A stretch of 64,000 bases of DNA from Kineothrix sp. MSJ-39. Lineage in GTDB: Bacteria; Bacillota; Clostridia; Lachnospirales; Lachnospiraceae. The DNA is taken from assembly GCF_018917935.1 (NCBI RefSeq), contig NZ_JAHLPN010000003.1, positions 1 to 64,000 of the forward strand, read 5' to 3'. The position numbers and the translations under genes are program-made. This document shows, in pieces, positions 55,666 through 64,000 of this stretch. Under the pieces are notes generated by a model, which saw only the letters and a list, made by a program, of their open reading frames with translations, was not told the origin of the DNA and did not search any database. Each line of letters opens with the position of its first letter. Within the stretch, counting starts at the first letter, position 1.

Positions 55666-55715
55666 CAAAAACGAGTAACAAACTGGATTTACGCAGATTT
55701 GCTACTCGTTCAATG
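55666..55715 (-). terminator. Hairpin with T-run after the Cys-rich gene
   Basis: Stem AACGAGTAGCAAA/TTTGTTACTCGTT with a 15-nt loop is followed by TTTTGTT on the minus strand, about 44 nt after the stop at 55759. It should terminate the small Cys-rich genes. Its loop GCGTAAATCCAG resembles that of the hairpin at 55500-55558. Confidence 0.65.
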
Positions 55716-55758
55716 CCTTATTATATTTCTCGTTTTTCAAAAAGTCAAATGAATTTTT

Positions 55759-55953
55759 TCACCGATAATCCCCCGATACCTCCAGAAAACTTCTCTTACC
55801 GCTGATATAATCTGCGTAAGCAAGCTCCGGTTCTTTTCCCCTGAATACCGTACACAGACCGCACATATCGCAGTCCGCGATGCATTTATACTTTTCTTTA
55901 ATATATTGTCTTCTTTCTTCCTCTGTTGAGGCTGTTATTTCCGGTGCACCCAT
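55759..55953 (-). CDS. Small Cys-rich protein (Cx3Cx2Cx2C), copy 2
   Basis: The 64-aa protein has CIADCDMCGLC (C-x3-C-x2-C-x2-C) and ends YADYISGKRSFLEVSGDYR. It shares the Cys spacing and the YI[SN]G...YR ending with the 56186 gene, so the two are tandem paralogues. Four Cys fit an iron-sulfur or zinc site. Function unknown. Confidence 0.7.
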   Translation of the reverse strand: MGAPEITASTEEERRQYIKEKYKCIADCDMCGLCTVFRGKEPELAYADYISGKRSFLEVSGDYR

Positions 55954-55959
55954 AGCCGA

Positions 55960-56244
55960 TCACCTGATCATCCCGGTATTGCTCCGGTATTCTTCGTTCA
56001 GCTGCCGCAGTTCTTTTTCCCCGTTGATATATGGCTCATAAAAAGCATCTACCGGACCACCGCCCAGATTTTCACAGCCATTGCAGAAATCACAGGCTCC
56101 GCCGCACTGGTTCAGCCCTTCCTGTACGATTCGGATCCGTTCTTCTCTTGTTGTGTCTTTGATCAATAAACTTCTTCTTTCCATCACTGCATCATCCTTT
56201 CCCTTATAAGCTGTGGCTACATCATGCATTTTCCTCATCGCCAT
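55960..56244 (-). CDS. Small Cys-rich protein (Cx3Cx2Cx2C), copy 1
   Basis: The 94-aa frame (or 74 aa from ATG 56184, which follows GGGAAAGG by about 11 nt) has CGGACDFCNGC (C-x3-C-x2-C-x2-C), then YEPYINGEKELRQLNEEYR. The longer start ATGGCGATGAGG is repeated in the relic at 55663. It ends 6 nt before its paralogue, so the two form an operon. The motif could hold an Fe-S cluster or zinc; no known family is recognised. Confidence 0.7.
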   Translation of the reverse strand: MAMRKMHDVATAYKGKDDAVMERRSLLIKDTTREERIRIVQEGLNQCGGACDFCNGCENLGGGPVDAFYEPYINGEKELRQLNEEYRSNTGMIR

Positions 56245-56253
56245 AACATAAAA

Positions 56254-56286
56254 TGACCGCCTGCTATTATTTCAAACACGCGGTCA
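56254..56286 (-). terminator. Hairpin upstream of the Cys-rich pair
   Basis: TGACCGC/GCGGTCA with a loop of about 19 nt is followed on the minus strand by ATTTTATGTTATGG. It directly precedes the start of the Cys-rich gene; it may end the sigma/anti-sigma transcript or act as an attenuator. The rest of 56290-56466 is A/T-rich and shows no gene. Confidence 0.5.
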
Positions 56287-56466
56287 CTTTATTGCAAATG
56301 TTGCAAGTATATTTTATTCTCGTTAACCCCTTTACGCGTTTCATTGTACGCATTTTTATACAATTTGAAAAGGGTTTTTACAAAAGTGGTCGCTTTTCAT
56401 GCAAAATTAGCAAAAATGATATCGCGCGTATCTTTTCATACTAATTTCATCAAGATCATTACGTGT

Positions 56467-57270
56467 TTATTGCACTATTTTGTAACTTTCTGCACGTTCC
56501 CCTTTCGCCAAAGTCAGGGTGTATTCCTGCTCCGCCTCAAGCTGCTGTGCATCTGTATCTGCATATAGGCTGCAGGTTGTTCCTACTGAGAAAACATCTT
56601 CATATGCGCTTGCTGTTATCTCCGCCGTATAGTAAATACCATCCTCCTGTACATCGGCTGTCAGGATCTTCACCTTGATATCTTTATAAAAAGAAACACC
56701 TGTATCGCCGGCTTCTGCCGCCAGCGCATCACCTCCAAGCATATCCACCGGATTGCCATCCTCTTCACTGGTGACTGCTGCTTCATCCGCAGGCTCCTGC
56801 GCCTGCTCACTTTCCTGTGCAGCAACTTCATTTGTTTCTACAACACTGACTCCGTCTGTCTCTGCCTCGGCGGTATCCGCAGCCGCCATCTGTGTAGTTG
56901 CATCAGCAGATGGAGCCTCTTCTTCCGCAGACGCTTCCGTGATATTTTCAATTTCGCCGTTTTCTACCTTTGCCAGCTCGTAATTGTCCATTTGACTACC
57001 GGAGCTGCCTTTAACGATGCGCAGAACCGGGACTGCCAGAATGAGGGCTGCCACACAGGCTGCAATCGCACCATACAGACGAATGTATCTGCTACGGTTC
57101 TTTTTTGCGCGTCGGTGCTTGCGCTGTGACATTTCTATTACGTTATCGTCTGCCGTTCCTCCCAGACGATCCTGTTGTTCCGCATCCAAACGGTCATTGA
57201 TCCGTCCCCACAGATCCGGTGCCTGGCTGTTTAAGTACTCTTTATACGCTTCTTCAAACTTCTTACTCAT
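56467..57270 (-). CDS. Putative anti-sigma factor with single TM helix
   Basis: The 267-aa protein has a cytoplasmic helical N-terminus (about 1-65, FEEAYKEYLNSQAPDLWGRI), a TM helix (LYGAIAACVAALILAVPVLRI, about 66-86), a long Glu/Ala/Thr-rich extracytoplasmic linker (about 100-190) and a C-terminal beta domain. It overlaps the ECF sigma gene by 8 nt. ATG 57270 has TAGGAG upstream. The anti-sigma role is from context and topology. Confidence 0.75.
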   Translation of the reverse strand: MSKKFEEAYKEYLNSQAPDLWGRINDRLDAEQQDRLGGTADDNVIEMSQRKHRRAKKNRSRYIRLYGAIAACVAALILAVPVLRIVKGSSGSQMDNYELAKVENGEIENITEASAEEEAPSADATTQMAAADTAEAETDGVSVVETNEVAAQESEQAQEPADEAAVTSEEDGNPVDMLGGDALAAEAGDTGVSFYKDIKVKILTADVQEDGIYYTAEITASAYEDVFSVGTTCSLYADTDAQQLEAEQEYTLTLAKGERAESYKIVQ

Positions 57271-57826
57271 ATCCACATCTCCTAAGCTTTTTGATCGCAC
57301 TCTGATACCGCCAGGTGATCGTACCCATCGGCGTCTGCAAAAGCTCCGCTATTTCTTTAAAGGTCATATCCGCAATGATCTTCAGATTGATGACCTCCCT
57401 CTCCTTTTCATTCAAATACGAAAGAGCTTCCGTCAGTGACATCTGCGAGATCACCTCATCCTCGATCTGGCTCGTCACATCACCCTCATACAGGCTGCCT
57501 GCGCCCTCTCTGTCGCCTTCCTCTGCCGCCTGCTGCATATCATTCAGTTCTTCTCGCTTATGCTTTCGGATAAAATCAATCGACATATTTCTTGCAATGC
57601 GCGCCATCCAGCCCCTGTGTCCGTTGCCCGGCTTATAAGTATCCGCTATATGCCAGAGTTTCAAAAAGAAATCTGTGCTGATGTCCTCCGCATTCTCTTT
57701 ATTCTTCAGTACATCCAGCACGATCGCATAAATGTAACCGATATATTCCTCATACACAAGGCGGAGGCCTTCCCGGTCTCCCTGTGTCATCAGGATCATG
57801 CATGATTCAAATTCTTGATCTGTCAC
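57263..57826 (-). CDS. ECF-type RNA polymerase sigma factor
   Basis: The protein of about 187 aa has region 2 (NKENAEDISTDFFLKLWHIADTY, then GWMARIARNMSIDFIRKHKRE) and region 4 (LSYLNEKEREVINLKIIADMTFKEIAELLQTPMGTITWRYQSAIKKL, positions 130-180). GTG 57826 follows AAAGGAG by 6 nt and is preferred to an in-frame ATG 14 codons upstream. It is coupled to the anti-sigma gene. Confidence 0.9.
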   Translation of the reverse strand: MTDQEFESCMILMTQGDREGLRLVYEEYIGYIYAIVLDVLKNKENAEDISTDFFLKLWHIADTYKPGNGHRGWMARIARNMSIDFIRKHKREELNDMQQAAEEGDREGAGSLYEGDVTSQIEDEVISQMSLTEALSYLNEKEREVINLKIIADMTFKEIAELLQTPMGTITWRYQSAIKKLRRCGYE

Positions 57827-58486
57827 ATAAAACTCCTTTCTGACAGTAGTATTACGTTTCTGTGTCAACCATTTATGGATATTCTACATCAATTTTTTCA
57901 TTTTGTATCTACTTTTTTGTTGGTGATTATGCCGTGGCTGTTTGTTACCGGTGGGGCTGCTCAGCGCACAGTATTTTGTATTTGACGGGGCATTTACCTA
58001 TATAATCCGGAAATATTCGTATTTTATAGGTAAAAAATAGCCAATATTGGCTTCAAAACCTCTAAATTTGCTGTCTGAAAGAGCTAGCCTGGAACATAAT
58101 ACCGATAATATTTGTGAAATAGCTATTTTTATAGGTTAAACATCGTAAATCTTTGAAAAAAACGGCTATAGGATACGGATAAAATCATTGAAATCACGAT
58201 TATTATAGGAAAAGTCCTCTCGGATGACAAGCACAGCAGTCATCAGCAATAAAATAATCACAACAGTGATCCATAAAAAGAGGCATCAGCCTACAAAAAA
58301 CAAGGCAGTTACAGCAATGGCAGACGAAAGACGAAACAATACGGCAAAAATTATCATGGAAATCATTCCCCGGAAAACAGTTTACCCGGGAACACCTTAT
58401 AATAAGGTGTTCCCGGGTATTTCATACACTCCTTGCCTGTAAAACATGTAACATAACAGATCAAAATATCATCATGAACCATGCGT
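57827..58486. other. Long intergenic region without a convincing gene
   Basis: The 660 bp hold no frame with an RBS or recognisable product. Three short related motifs occur, near TTATAGGTAAA (58024), TTATAGGTTAAA (58131) and TTATAGGAAAA (58203). The strand is A/T-rich. A strong palindrome lies at 58384-58418. It may be a degraded insertion. Confidence 0.6.
58384..58418. terminator. Strong 16-bp palindromic hairpin
   Basis: ACCCGGGAACACCTTA and TAAGGTGTTCCCGGGT are perfectly complementary around a 3-nt centre. On the minus strand it lies about 70 nt after dapL and could terminate that operon, but the following T-run is short on both sides. Confidence 0.55.
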
Positions 58487-59701
58487 TTACAGCTTCTTGA
58501 TTCTCTCGATCGCTTCCACTGTGTTTTCATAAGTACCGAATGCGGTCAGGCGGAAATATGTTTCTCCGCTTGGGCCAAAGCCTGAACCAGGTGTTCCGAC
58601 TACATTTGCCTTTTCCAGCAGATAATCGAAGAATTCCCAGCTTGTCATACCGTTTGGTGCCTTCAGCCAGATATAAGGCGCATTCACACCACCGGAAACC
58701 GTATAGCCTGCGCTCTTCAGACCTTCCTTGATGTATGCTGCATTTTTCATGTAATAGGCAACCTGCTCTGCTAACTGTTTCTTGCCTTCCGGGCTGTAAA
58801 CCGCTTCACCCGCGCGCTGCTGGATATAAGGTGCTCCGTTGTATTTTGTACCATGTCTTCTTGCCCAGAGAGAATGCAGCATCACATCTCCCGCCTTCAG
58901 ATCCTTCGGTACTACCGTATAACCCAGACGGACTCCCGTAAAGCCTGCATTTTTGGAGAAGGAATGCAGTTCGATCGCACAGGTTCTTGCACCTTCACAT
59001 TCATAAATACTGTGTGGTACATTGTCCTCGCTGATATAAGCTTCATATGCCGCATCATAAATGATCACGCTGCCATGCTTATTTGCATAGTCAACCCATT
59101 CCTGCAACTGCGGCTTTGTGATCGTGGAACCGGTCGGATTGTTCGGGAAGCACAGATAAATGATATCAGGCACTTCCTTTGGCAGCTCCGGTGCAAAATC
59201 ATTTTCTGCGGTACACGGCATATAGATCACATTGCTCCATGTCTCCGTCTTCGGATCATATTCGCCTGCTCTGCCTGCCATAACATTAGTATCAACATAA
59301 ACCGGATAAACCGGGTCACAGACAGCGATCTTGTTATCCTTGGCAAAGATTTCCTGAATGTTACCGGAATCACACTTGGCACCATCCGATACAAAAATTT
59401 CATCCGGGCTGATATCACAGCCACGCAGCTTATAATCATTTTCCGCAATGGCATTTCGCAAAAATTCGTAGCCCAGATCCGGTGCATAGCCGTGGAAGGT
59501 TTCTGCAACACCCATTTCCGCAACCGCCTTATGTAACGCGTCAATGATCACCGGTGCCAGTGGCTGGGTCACATCACCGATTCCCAGGCGGATGATCTTT
59601 TTATCCGGGTTCTCCTTTGCAAACGCATTTACTTTCTTTCCAATCGTGGAAAAAAGGTAACTTCCGGGTAACTTTAAATAGTCTTCATTTACTTTAAACA
59701 T
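58487..59701 (-). CDS. dapL: LL-diaminopimelate aminotransferase
   Basis: DapL converts tetrahydrodipicolinate directly to LL-DAP in one PLP step, bypassing the acylated routes. The 404-aa protein (fold-type I aminotransferase) starts [17 protein letters not shown] and has [34 protein letters not shown] with the PLP Lys, and [14 protein letters not shown] 59701 with GGAGG upstream is preferred. It follows dapF with 8 nt overlap, so the pair makes meso-DAP for lysine and peptidoglycan. Confidence 0.95.
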   Translation of the reverse strand: MFKVNEDYLKLPGSYLFSTIGKKVNAFAKENPDKKIIRLGIGDVTQPLAPVIIDALHKAVAEMGVAETFHGYAPDLGYEFLRNAIAENDYKLRGCDISPDEIFVSDGAKCDSGNIQEIFAKDNKIAVCDPVYPVYVDTNVMAGRAGEYDPKTETWSNVIYMPCTAENDFAPELPKEVPDIIYLCFPNNPTGSTITKPQLQEWVDYANKHGSVIIYDAAYEAYISEDNVPHSIYECEGARTCAIELHSFSKNAGFTGVRLGYTVVPKDLKAGDVMLHSLWARRHGTKYNGAPYIQQRAGEAVYSPEGKKQLAEQVAYYMKNAAYIKEGLKSAGYTVSGGVNAPYIWLKAPNGMTSWEFFDYLLEKANVVGTPGSGFGPSGETYFRLTAFGTYENTVEAIERIKKL

Positions 59702-60536
59702 ATGCTTCCTCCGTTTCTCCTTCAAAGACGGTCACTGCAGGGCCGGTCATATAAACAAGGTTTTCTTGCTGATCCCAGTAGATCTCGATCTCACCGCCAA
59801 GTACCTGCACTGTCACATGCTCTCCCGTAAGGTGATTTAAGACACATGCCACAGCCGTTGCACAGCAGCCTGTTCCACAGGCAAGTGTTTCACCCGTACC
59901 ACGCTCCCAGACACGCATTTTTACATGGCTGTCATCGATCACCTGCACAAATTCGGTATTGGTACGATTTGGGAATCTTTCATGATTTTCAAAATACGGA
60001 CCGATTTCTTCGATCGCCAGATGCTCTACATCATCCATAAAGACAACTGCATGTGGATTTCCCATAGATACGCAGGTCATGCGGTATGACTTTCCTTTTA
60101 CAATGATCTCTTCGTCGATCACCTGCTCATGTTCCGATACGACAGGCACATCCTTCGCAGTTAGCTCCGGCTTACCCATGTTTACTTTTACTTTAACAAC
60201 TTTTCCGTTTTCCACGGTCAGATCCAGGTATTTCACTTTACCGAAGCTTTCGACGGTAATACTTGTTTTATCTGTCATGCCATGGTCATATACATATTTG
60301 CCGACACAACGGATTCCGTTTCCGCACATTTCCGCTCTGGTGCCATCGGCATTATACATTTCCATTTCAAAATCAGCCTGCTGCGACGGATTGATAAAGA
60401 TTACGCCATCGGAACCGATCCCAAAGTGTCTGTCGCTAAGTGCGACAACTGCCTTTGGTTTATCGGCAACTTTTTCTGTAAAGCCGTTGACATAGACGTA
60501 ATCGTTGCCACAGCCGTGCATTTTTGTAAATTTCAT
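59694..60536 (-). CDS. dapF: Diaminopimelate epimerase
   Basis: DapF interconverts LL- and meso-DAP. The 280-aa protein shows [11 protein letters not shown] at the start, [15 protein letters not shown] with the first catalytic Cys and [11 protein letters not shown] with the second. The length is normal. It is followed by dapL (overlap). Confidence 0.97.
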   Translation of the reverse strand: MKFTKMHGCGNDYVYVNGFTEKVADKPKAVVALSDRHFGIGSDGVIFINPSQQADFEMEMYNADGTRAEMCGNGIRCVGKYVYDHGMTDKTSITVESFGKVKYLDLTVENGKVVKVKVNMGKPELTAKDVPVVSEHEQVIDEEIIVKGKSYRMTCVSMGNPHAVVFMDDVEHLAIEEIGPYFENHERFPNRTNTEFVQVIDDSHVKMRVWERGTGETLACGTGCCATAVACVLNHLTGEHVTVQVLGGEIEIYWDQQENLVYMTGPAVTVFEGETEEAYV

Positions 60537-60550
60537 AATTTCGCCTTTCT

Positions 60551-60764
60551 GTTATTGGGTCGTACATTTTGGTCGCACATTTTAGTCGCACATTTGCTGC
60601 GCAAATATGTGGCAGGCTACGCAAATATACGACAGTTATTCTATAACCTGCTCCGCAGGTTATTGGGCCGTACATTTGCTGCGCAAATATACGACAGTTA
60701 TTCTATAACCTGCTCCGCAGGTTATTGGGCCGTACATTTGCTGCGCAAATATACGACAGTTATT
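60551..60764. repeat. 62-bp tandem repeat array between dapF and the ANTAR gene
   Basis: Two full 62-bp copies (60621-60682 and 60683-60744) and a 20-nt partial copy (60745-60764) follow a degenerate left part (60551-60620). Each unit contains two hairpins, CGTACATTTGCTGCGCAAATATACG and AACCTGCTCCGCAGGTT. The array reaches into the last codons of the ANTAR gene. Not a CRISPR: there are no unique spacers. Confidence 0.85.
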
Positions 60765-61305
60765 GCATCACTGCGAGGACCATCTGGGCGGTTTCGACCA
60801 GATTGGTGCTGCTGTCCATACTACATTTTTGTATGTATCTGTGCGCTTCTTCCTCAGTCATGTTGTTCCGGCTCATCAGGAGTGCTTTTGCCTCATTGAT
60901 CAGGGCGATCTCCTCCGGCTTTCTTGTCCTTGGCTGGGATTTGCGTTTCTTTCTCTTGTATTCGATCGAATTGGTCATCAGCTCCACGGTATTTAAAAGA
61001 TCGTGAAGCTTCAGTGGCATGGACAGCGACATGATATCACTTCCCACACATTCTGCCAGCAGATGGCTGGAAGCCATAAGCAACATTTCGAATCCCGGAG
61101 GCAGATAATCGTGCAACTCAGAATACATCATATCAACAAGTTTATAGCCACATATTACAATACCGTCATCCAGATTATCCGCGACACTGATTGCCTGCAA
61201 ACCCGATCCACAGACCGCCGCGACCTGAAATCCGTTTCGTACCAGCAGGTTCTTAATTGTTTTACTGTCATCCAGTTTCGGTAATACTACAATTATGCTG
61301 GTCAC
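60760..61305 (-). CDS. ANTAR-domain response regulator-like antiterminator
   Basis: The 181-aa protein has a receiver-like N-terminal domain (about 1-120) and a C-terminal ANTAR helix bundle (EIALINEAKALLMSRNNMTEEEAHRYIQKCSMDSS). The receiver Asp pocket looks degenerate, so phosphorylation is doubtful. ANTAR proteins bind paired hexaloop hairpins in RNA to stop termination and are often next to nitrogen genes. It lies 57 nt after glnA in the same direction. Confidence 0.9.
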   Translation of the reverse strand: MTSIIVVLPKLDDSKTIKNLLVRNGFQVAAVCGSGLQAISVADNLDDGIVICGYKLVDMMYSELHDYLPPGFEMLLMASSHLLAECVGSDIMSLSMPLKLHDLLNTVELMTNSIEYKRKKRKSQPRTRKPEEIALINEAKALLMSRNNMTEEEAHRYIQKCSMDSSTNLVETAQMVLAVMQ

Positions 61306-61361
61306 ACGAACACCTCCTTTCGTTTTATCCTTTCTCTCTCATAAAACTACTCGGAGCGGTG

Positions 61362-62696
61362 TCAGAATCTGAACAGGTACTGATCCAGTTCCCACTGGGT
61401 GATCTGCCGCTTACTTTCATCCCACTCTGCATGCTTGGCATCCACATACTTGGTAAACAGATCTTCTCCCAGCACCTTTTTGATCAGTGGATCTTTTTCC
61501 ATTTCCTGTACTGCTTCATATAAAGTGCCCGGTAATACTTCAATTCCTTTTTTATGGCATTCCTCTAAGGAAATATCAAACAGATTACAGTCCTCACTCT
61601 TTGGCGGCATGATCTTATTCTGGATGCCGTCAAGACCTGCCTCTAAGCAGACTGCCAGTGCCAAGTACGGATTGGCAGCGGAATCCGGCGAACGAAGTTC
61701 CACCTTGGTTGCTTCTCCTCTGCCTGCAGAGATCTGGATGAGCGGACTTCTGTTTGTCGTGCTCCATGCAATATAAACCGGCGCTTCATAACCCGGAACC
61801 AGACGTTTATAAGAATTTACCAGTGGATTGGTCAGAGCTGTGATTCCCTTCATATGCTTCATCAGCCCACCGATAAAATAATATGCCTCCCTGCTGAGTC
61901 CCATCTTATCCTTTTCATCGGCAAAAATATTTTTACCATCATGAAACAGTGACATATTGATATGCATACCGGAGCCGTTCTCATTGTATTTCGGCTTTGG
62001 CATAAAAGTTGCATGCAGGCCATGACGCTTTGCGATCGACTTGACTGACATCTTGAAGGTCATGATATTATCGGCTGTTGCAAGTGCCTCATCATACTGG
62101 AAATCGATCTCATGCTGTGCAGGTGCTTTTTCATGATGGGAGGCTTCAATAACAAAGCCCATGTCCTCAAGTGTCAGCACCATATCACGTCTGGCATTTT
62201 CGCCAAGATCAAGCGGGCTCAGATCCAGATAGCCTGCCTGCTCATGTGTCAGTGTGGTAGGCAGTCCGTTTTCATCTGTGTGGAATAAGAAAAATTCACA
62301 TTCCGGTCCGACCTGGAAAGAATACCCCAGCTCTGCCGCATGCCCTATGGCACGTTTTAAAATATAACGCGGATCTGCTTCATACGGCTTACCATCCGCA
62401 GTATAAACATCACAGATCAGTCTTGCTACTTTTCCCTGCTGCGGTCTCCAAGGGAAGATTTCCAGCGTACTGTAATCAGGATACAGATACATATCGGAAC
62501 GCTCTCCGTTCTCAAAACCGTTTACCGCATATCCATCAAAGGAGAAACGGTTATCCAGCGCACGCTCCAACTGGCTGGATGTAATTGCCAGATTTTTCAG
62601 TTGTCCAAACATATCCGTGAACTGCAGGCGGATAAACTCCACATCTTTATCCTGTACCTCTGCGATCACATCTTCTCGTGTGTAGGTCTTTTTCAT
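61362..62696 (-). CDS. glnA: Glutamine synthetase, type I
   Basis: GlnA makes glutamine from glutamate and ammonia. The 444-aa protein has the Firmicutes GSI-alpha length, GPECEFFLF, HEKAPAQHEIDFQYD, NGSGMHINMS with the metal ligands, and RAPVYIAWS-like/NRSPLIQIS and R-x-PD motifs. The typical adenylylation Tyr region of GSI-beta is absent. An inverted repeat (62767-62792) lies upstream. Confidence 0.96.
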   Translation of the reverse strand: MKKTYTREDVIAEVQDKDVEFIRLQFTDMFGQLKNLAITSSQLERALDNRFSFDGYAVNGFENGERSDMYLYPDYSTLEIFPWRPQQGKVARLICDVYTADGKPYEADPRYILKRAIGHAAELGYSFQVGPECEFFLFHTDENGLPTTLTHEQAGYLDLSPLDLGENARRDMVLTLEDMGFVIEASHHEKAPAQHEIDFQYDEALATADNIMTFKMSVKSIAKRHGLHATFMPKPKYNENGSGMHINMSLFHDGKNIFADEKDKMGLSREAYYFIGGLMKHMKGITALTNPLVNSYKRLVPGYEAPVYIAWSTTNRSPLIQISAGRGEATKVELRSPDSAANPYLALAVCLEAGLDGIQNKIMPPKSEDCNLFDISLEECHKKGIEVLPGTLYEAVQEMEKDPLIKKVLGEDLFTKYVDAKHAEWDESKRQITQWELDQYLFRF

Positions 62697-62766
62697 ATTC
62701 CTTTTCCTTTCCCTTTCTAAATCTTATACATGATATATTGCAACTATTCAGTATTCCCACTTGCCA

Positions 62767-62792
62767 AAATTACTTTACCGGTAAGTAAATTT
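62767..62792. promoter_or_regulatory. Inverted repeat in the glnA leader
   Basis: AAATTACTTTACC and GGTAAGTAAATTT form a near-perfect dyad about 70 nt upstream of the glnA start codon, a possible operator for a nitrogen regulator. A clear promoter could not be placed. Confidence 0.4.
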
Positions 62793-62820
62793 GCTGCAAC
62801 CTGCTACGCAGATCATTTTA

Positions 62821-62856
62821 AAAAAGGGCGCTCTTACTCCCGTAAGAACGCCTTTG
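62821..62856 (-). terminator. Terminator after the membrane protein gene at 62906
   Basis: On the minus strand AAAGGCGTTCTTAC-GGGA-GTAAGAGCGCCCTTT forms a stem with one mismatch followed by TTTTTT. Confidence 0.8.
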
Positions 62857-62905
62857 TTCTTGTCTATGATAACAGCTAAACTGTGCGTTTGTCAATATTT
62901 TACCC

Positions 62906-63999
62906 TTACTTGATAAATATCATATAGTTTCCAAAAATTTCCTGCTGCAGTTGTGTGTATTCTATGCCACATGCTCTCATTCTATCAGGCAGAAATTCCT
63001 GCTGTGCAATAAAAATATCGGCCTCAGACAAAGACAGCATTTCCCTCGTCTCTCCTTTTACCATATATCGGTCTACCGCCTGATCTGTCGATGAAGTCTG
63101 ACTTAAAGAATATACGTAATCAATGTCGTACAATTCCTCCATGAAGGCACTGATTGCCAGATTCCATTCTCCATATGGTGTTGATACAATCATTTTACAA
63201 TCTTTCCCACCATTTTGTTCGGCCAGTTCCGAAAGCCGGATCAGCATCTGCGTATTATTACTACAGGTAAATACATAATTTAAACACAGTGCATGAAACT
63301 GACTTGTAACAACCATTCCAATTGCCCAGACAGTCAAAAGGATTTCCAAAGCCCAAGTAAGAATGCATTTCTTTCCTATAAGCTTGATCCACAATGGAAT
63401 GCTCATACAAAACACATATATGAAGATTCCCGTGATACATGGGAACAGATAGCGCTCCGACATACCGGTTTTAGCATGCAATAATGACTGTGATAAAACA
63501 AAATAAAGTACAAATACGATTTCACTCAAACGTAAAAGCAAAAATTTTTTATCTTTGCGATATACAACACTCAAGCCGATATTGATCCCCATAAAAAGCA
63601 CTAACAGAATCAAATATGGCAAAAGATCCCCTGTCCATACCTTCCATATACCATTTAAATAATCCCTGATCGTATAAGATGCATCCAGTCCCGCATATCC
63701 GGTAGAAGAAACTCCACTATGCAATATAATAACACCCATACAGACAGCAAATACAACAAGTTCACATACAATATCCGCAGTATATTTTTTCAAATACATT
63801 TTTATAATCTGGCCACATGTTCTATCACTACTATCCGCATACTGCAATTCCAAAATAAAAGCAAAAAACAGAACTATCGGAATTAAAATAAGAAATGATT
63901 CCTTTGTAAGCATCATAAGTATCATGCATATATGAAAACCTATTCTCCAGCCTCGTGAGCGATTGCATTGTTCCACATCTTTTACCAGACAGATCAATC
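62906..63999 (-). CDS. Multi-pass membrane protein, 5' end outside the window
   Basis: The visible 363 residues hold about eight to nine TM helices (for example FHICMILMMLTKESFLILIP, ILLVLFMGINIGL) and a C-terminal domain of about 110 aa with FEAMLKNG-like turns and VSTPYGEWNLAISAF. The frame runs off the window end, so the start is not seen. The layout resembles glycosyltransferase-type or polysaccharide membrane proteins, but no motif is decisive. Confidence 0.7.
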   Translation of the reverse strand, partial: LICLVKDVEQCNRSRGWRIGFHICMILMMLTKESFLILIPIVLFFAFILELQYADSSDRTCGQIIKMYLKKYTADIVCELVVFAVCMGVIILHSGVSSTGYAGLDASYTIRDYLNGIWKVWTGDLLPYLILLVLFMGINIGLSVVYRKDKKFLLLRLSEIVFVLYFVLSQSLLHAKTGMSERYLFPCITGIFIYVFCMSIPLWIKLIGKKCILTWALEILLTVWAIGMVVTSQFHALCLNYVFTCSNNTQMLIRLSELAEQNGGKDCKMIVSTPYGEWNLAISAFMEELYDIDYVYSLSQTSSTDQAVDRYMVKGETREMLSLSEADIFIAQQEFLPDRMRACGIEYTQLQQEIFGNYMIFIK

Positions 64000-64000
64000 C

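Noticed and set aside
55564-55740. A plus-strand small gene over the hairpins near 55.6 kb
   Set aside because: It consists of hairpin arms and repeat sequence, has no RBS and no homology.
58224-58442. A 72-aa frame in the 58-kb gap
   Set aside because: Basic, low-information protein without RBS; its 3' part is the palindrome 58384-58418.
60551-60764. CRISPR array
   Set aside because: The units are contiguous 62-bp tandem copies with no variable spacers and no cas genes.

Overview
The window looks like a chromosomal segment of a Gram-positive, gut-type Clostridia member, most likely Lachnospiraceae. This is inferred from the gene set: an LL-diaminopimelate aminotransferase (dapL) next to dapF, an aspS-gatCAB operon behind a T-box, a RibU behind an FMN riboswitch, an ANTAR regulator next to glnA, DUF975, DUF3791 and DUF3990 genes, and strong AGGAGG ribosome binding sites. 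No species can be named from sequence alone.

Layout. 1-480: 5' end of a 16S rRNA gene preceded by two tRNA-Ser genes and a near-consensus promoter. 565-6530: a housekeeping cluster on the minus strand holding the t6A genes tsaE, tsaB and tsaD with rimI, rnz, ispD and small membrane or zinc-ribbon proteins. 6648-10142: a three-gene MacAB-like efflux operon with an inverted repeat across its promoter. 10200-11239: ribU with an FMN riboswitch. 11236-15992: tex and a GH9 cellulase lipoprotein. 16052-17657: three small envelope genes on the plus strand. 17654-27192: a MocR regulator, DUF2225, glnS, a GGDEF/EAL protein, guaB and membrane proteins. 27212-27469: a 258-bp inverted-repeat element. 27502-32831: T-box-aspS-gatC-gatA-gatB.

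32903-43520 is an accessory island, visibly more A/T-rich than its flanks. It is a type I restriction-modification operon (hsdM, hsdS, hsdR) with a tyrosine recombinase at its distal end and two silent hsdS target-recognition cassettes. Two separate DUF3990 modules are built into it. Module A (DUF3990, a 79-aa protein, DUF3791) leads the operon behind a promoter with a perfect 16-bp palindrome. Module B (DUF3990, a 139-aa protein, NADAR) lies between the active hsdS and the silent cassettes. Both DUF3990 proteins carry a spaced His/Tyr/Glu pattern like that of ADP-ribosyltransferases, and NADAR proteins are known to remove ADP-ribose from guanine. Module B is bracketed by a 489-bp perfect direct repeat, so recombination could delete it and half of hsdS in one step. 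This is the most promising candidate for an undescribed system here.

43600-55475 holds variable functions: an ECF sigma/anti-sigma pair, a BAAT-type hydrolase, an EamA transporter with a divergent Crp/Fnr regulator, a YczE-like protein, an acetyltransferase, an AraC regulator, an alpha/beta hydrolase, DUF554, YeiH with a divergent LysR regulator, a MATE remnant, a cytidylate-kinase-like protein and an intact MATE transporter. 55500-57826 has two paralogous small Cys-rich proteins with hairpins before their starts, and a second ECF sigma/anti-sigma pair. 58487-64000 has dapF-dapL, a 62-bp tandem repeat, glnA with an ANTAR regulator, and a membrane protein cut by the window end.
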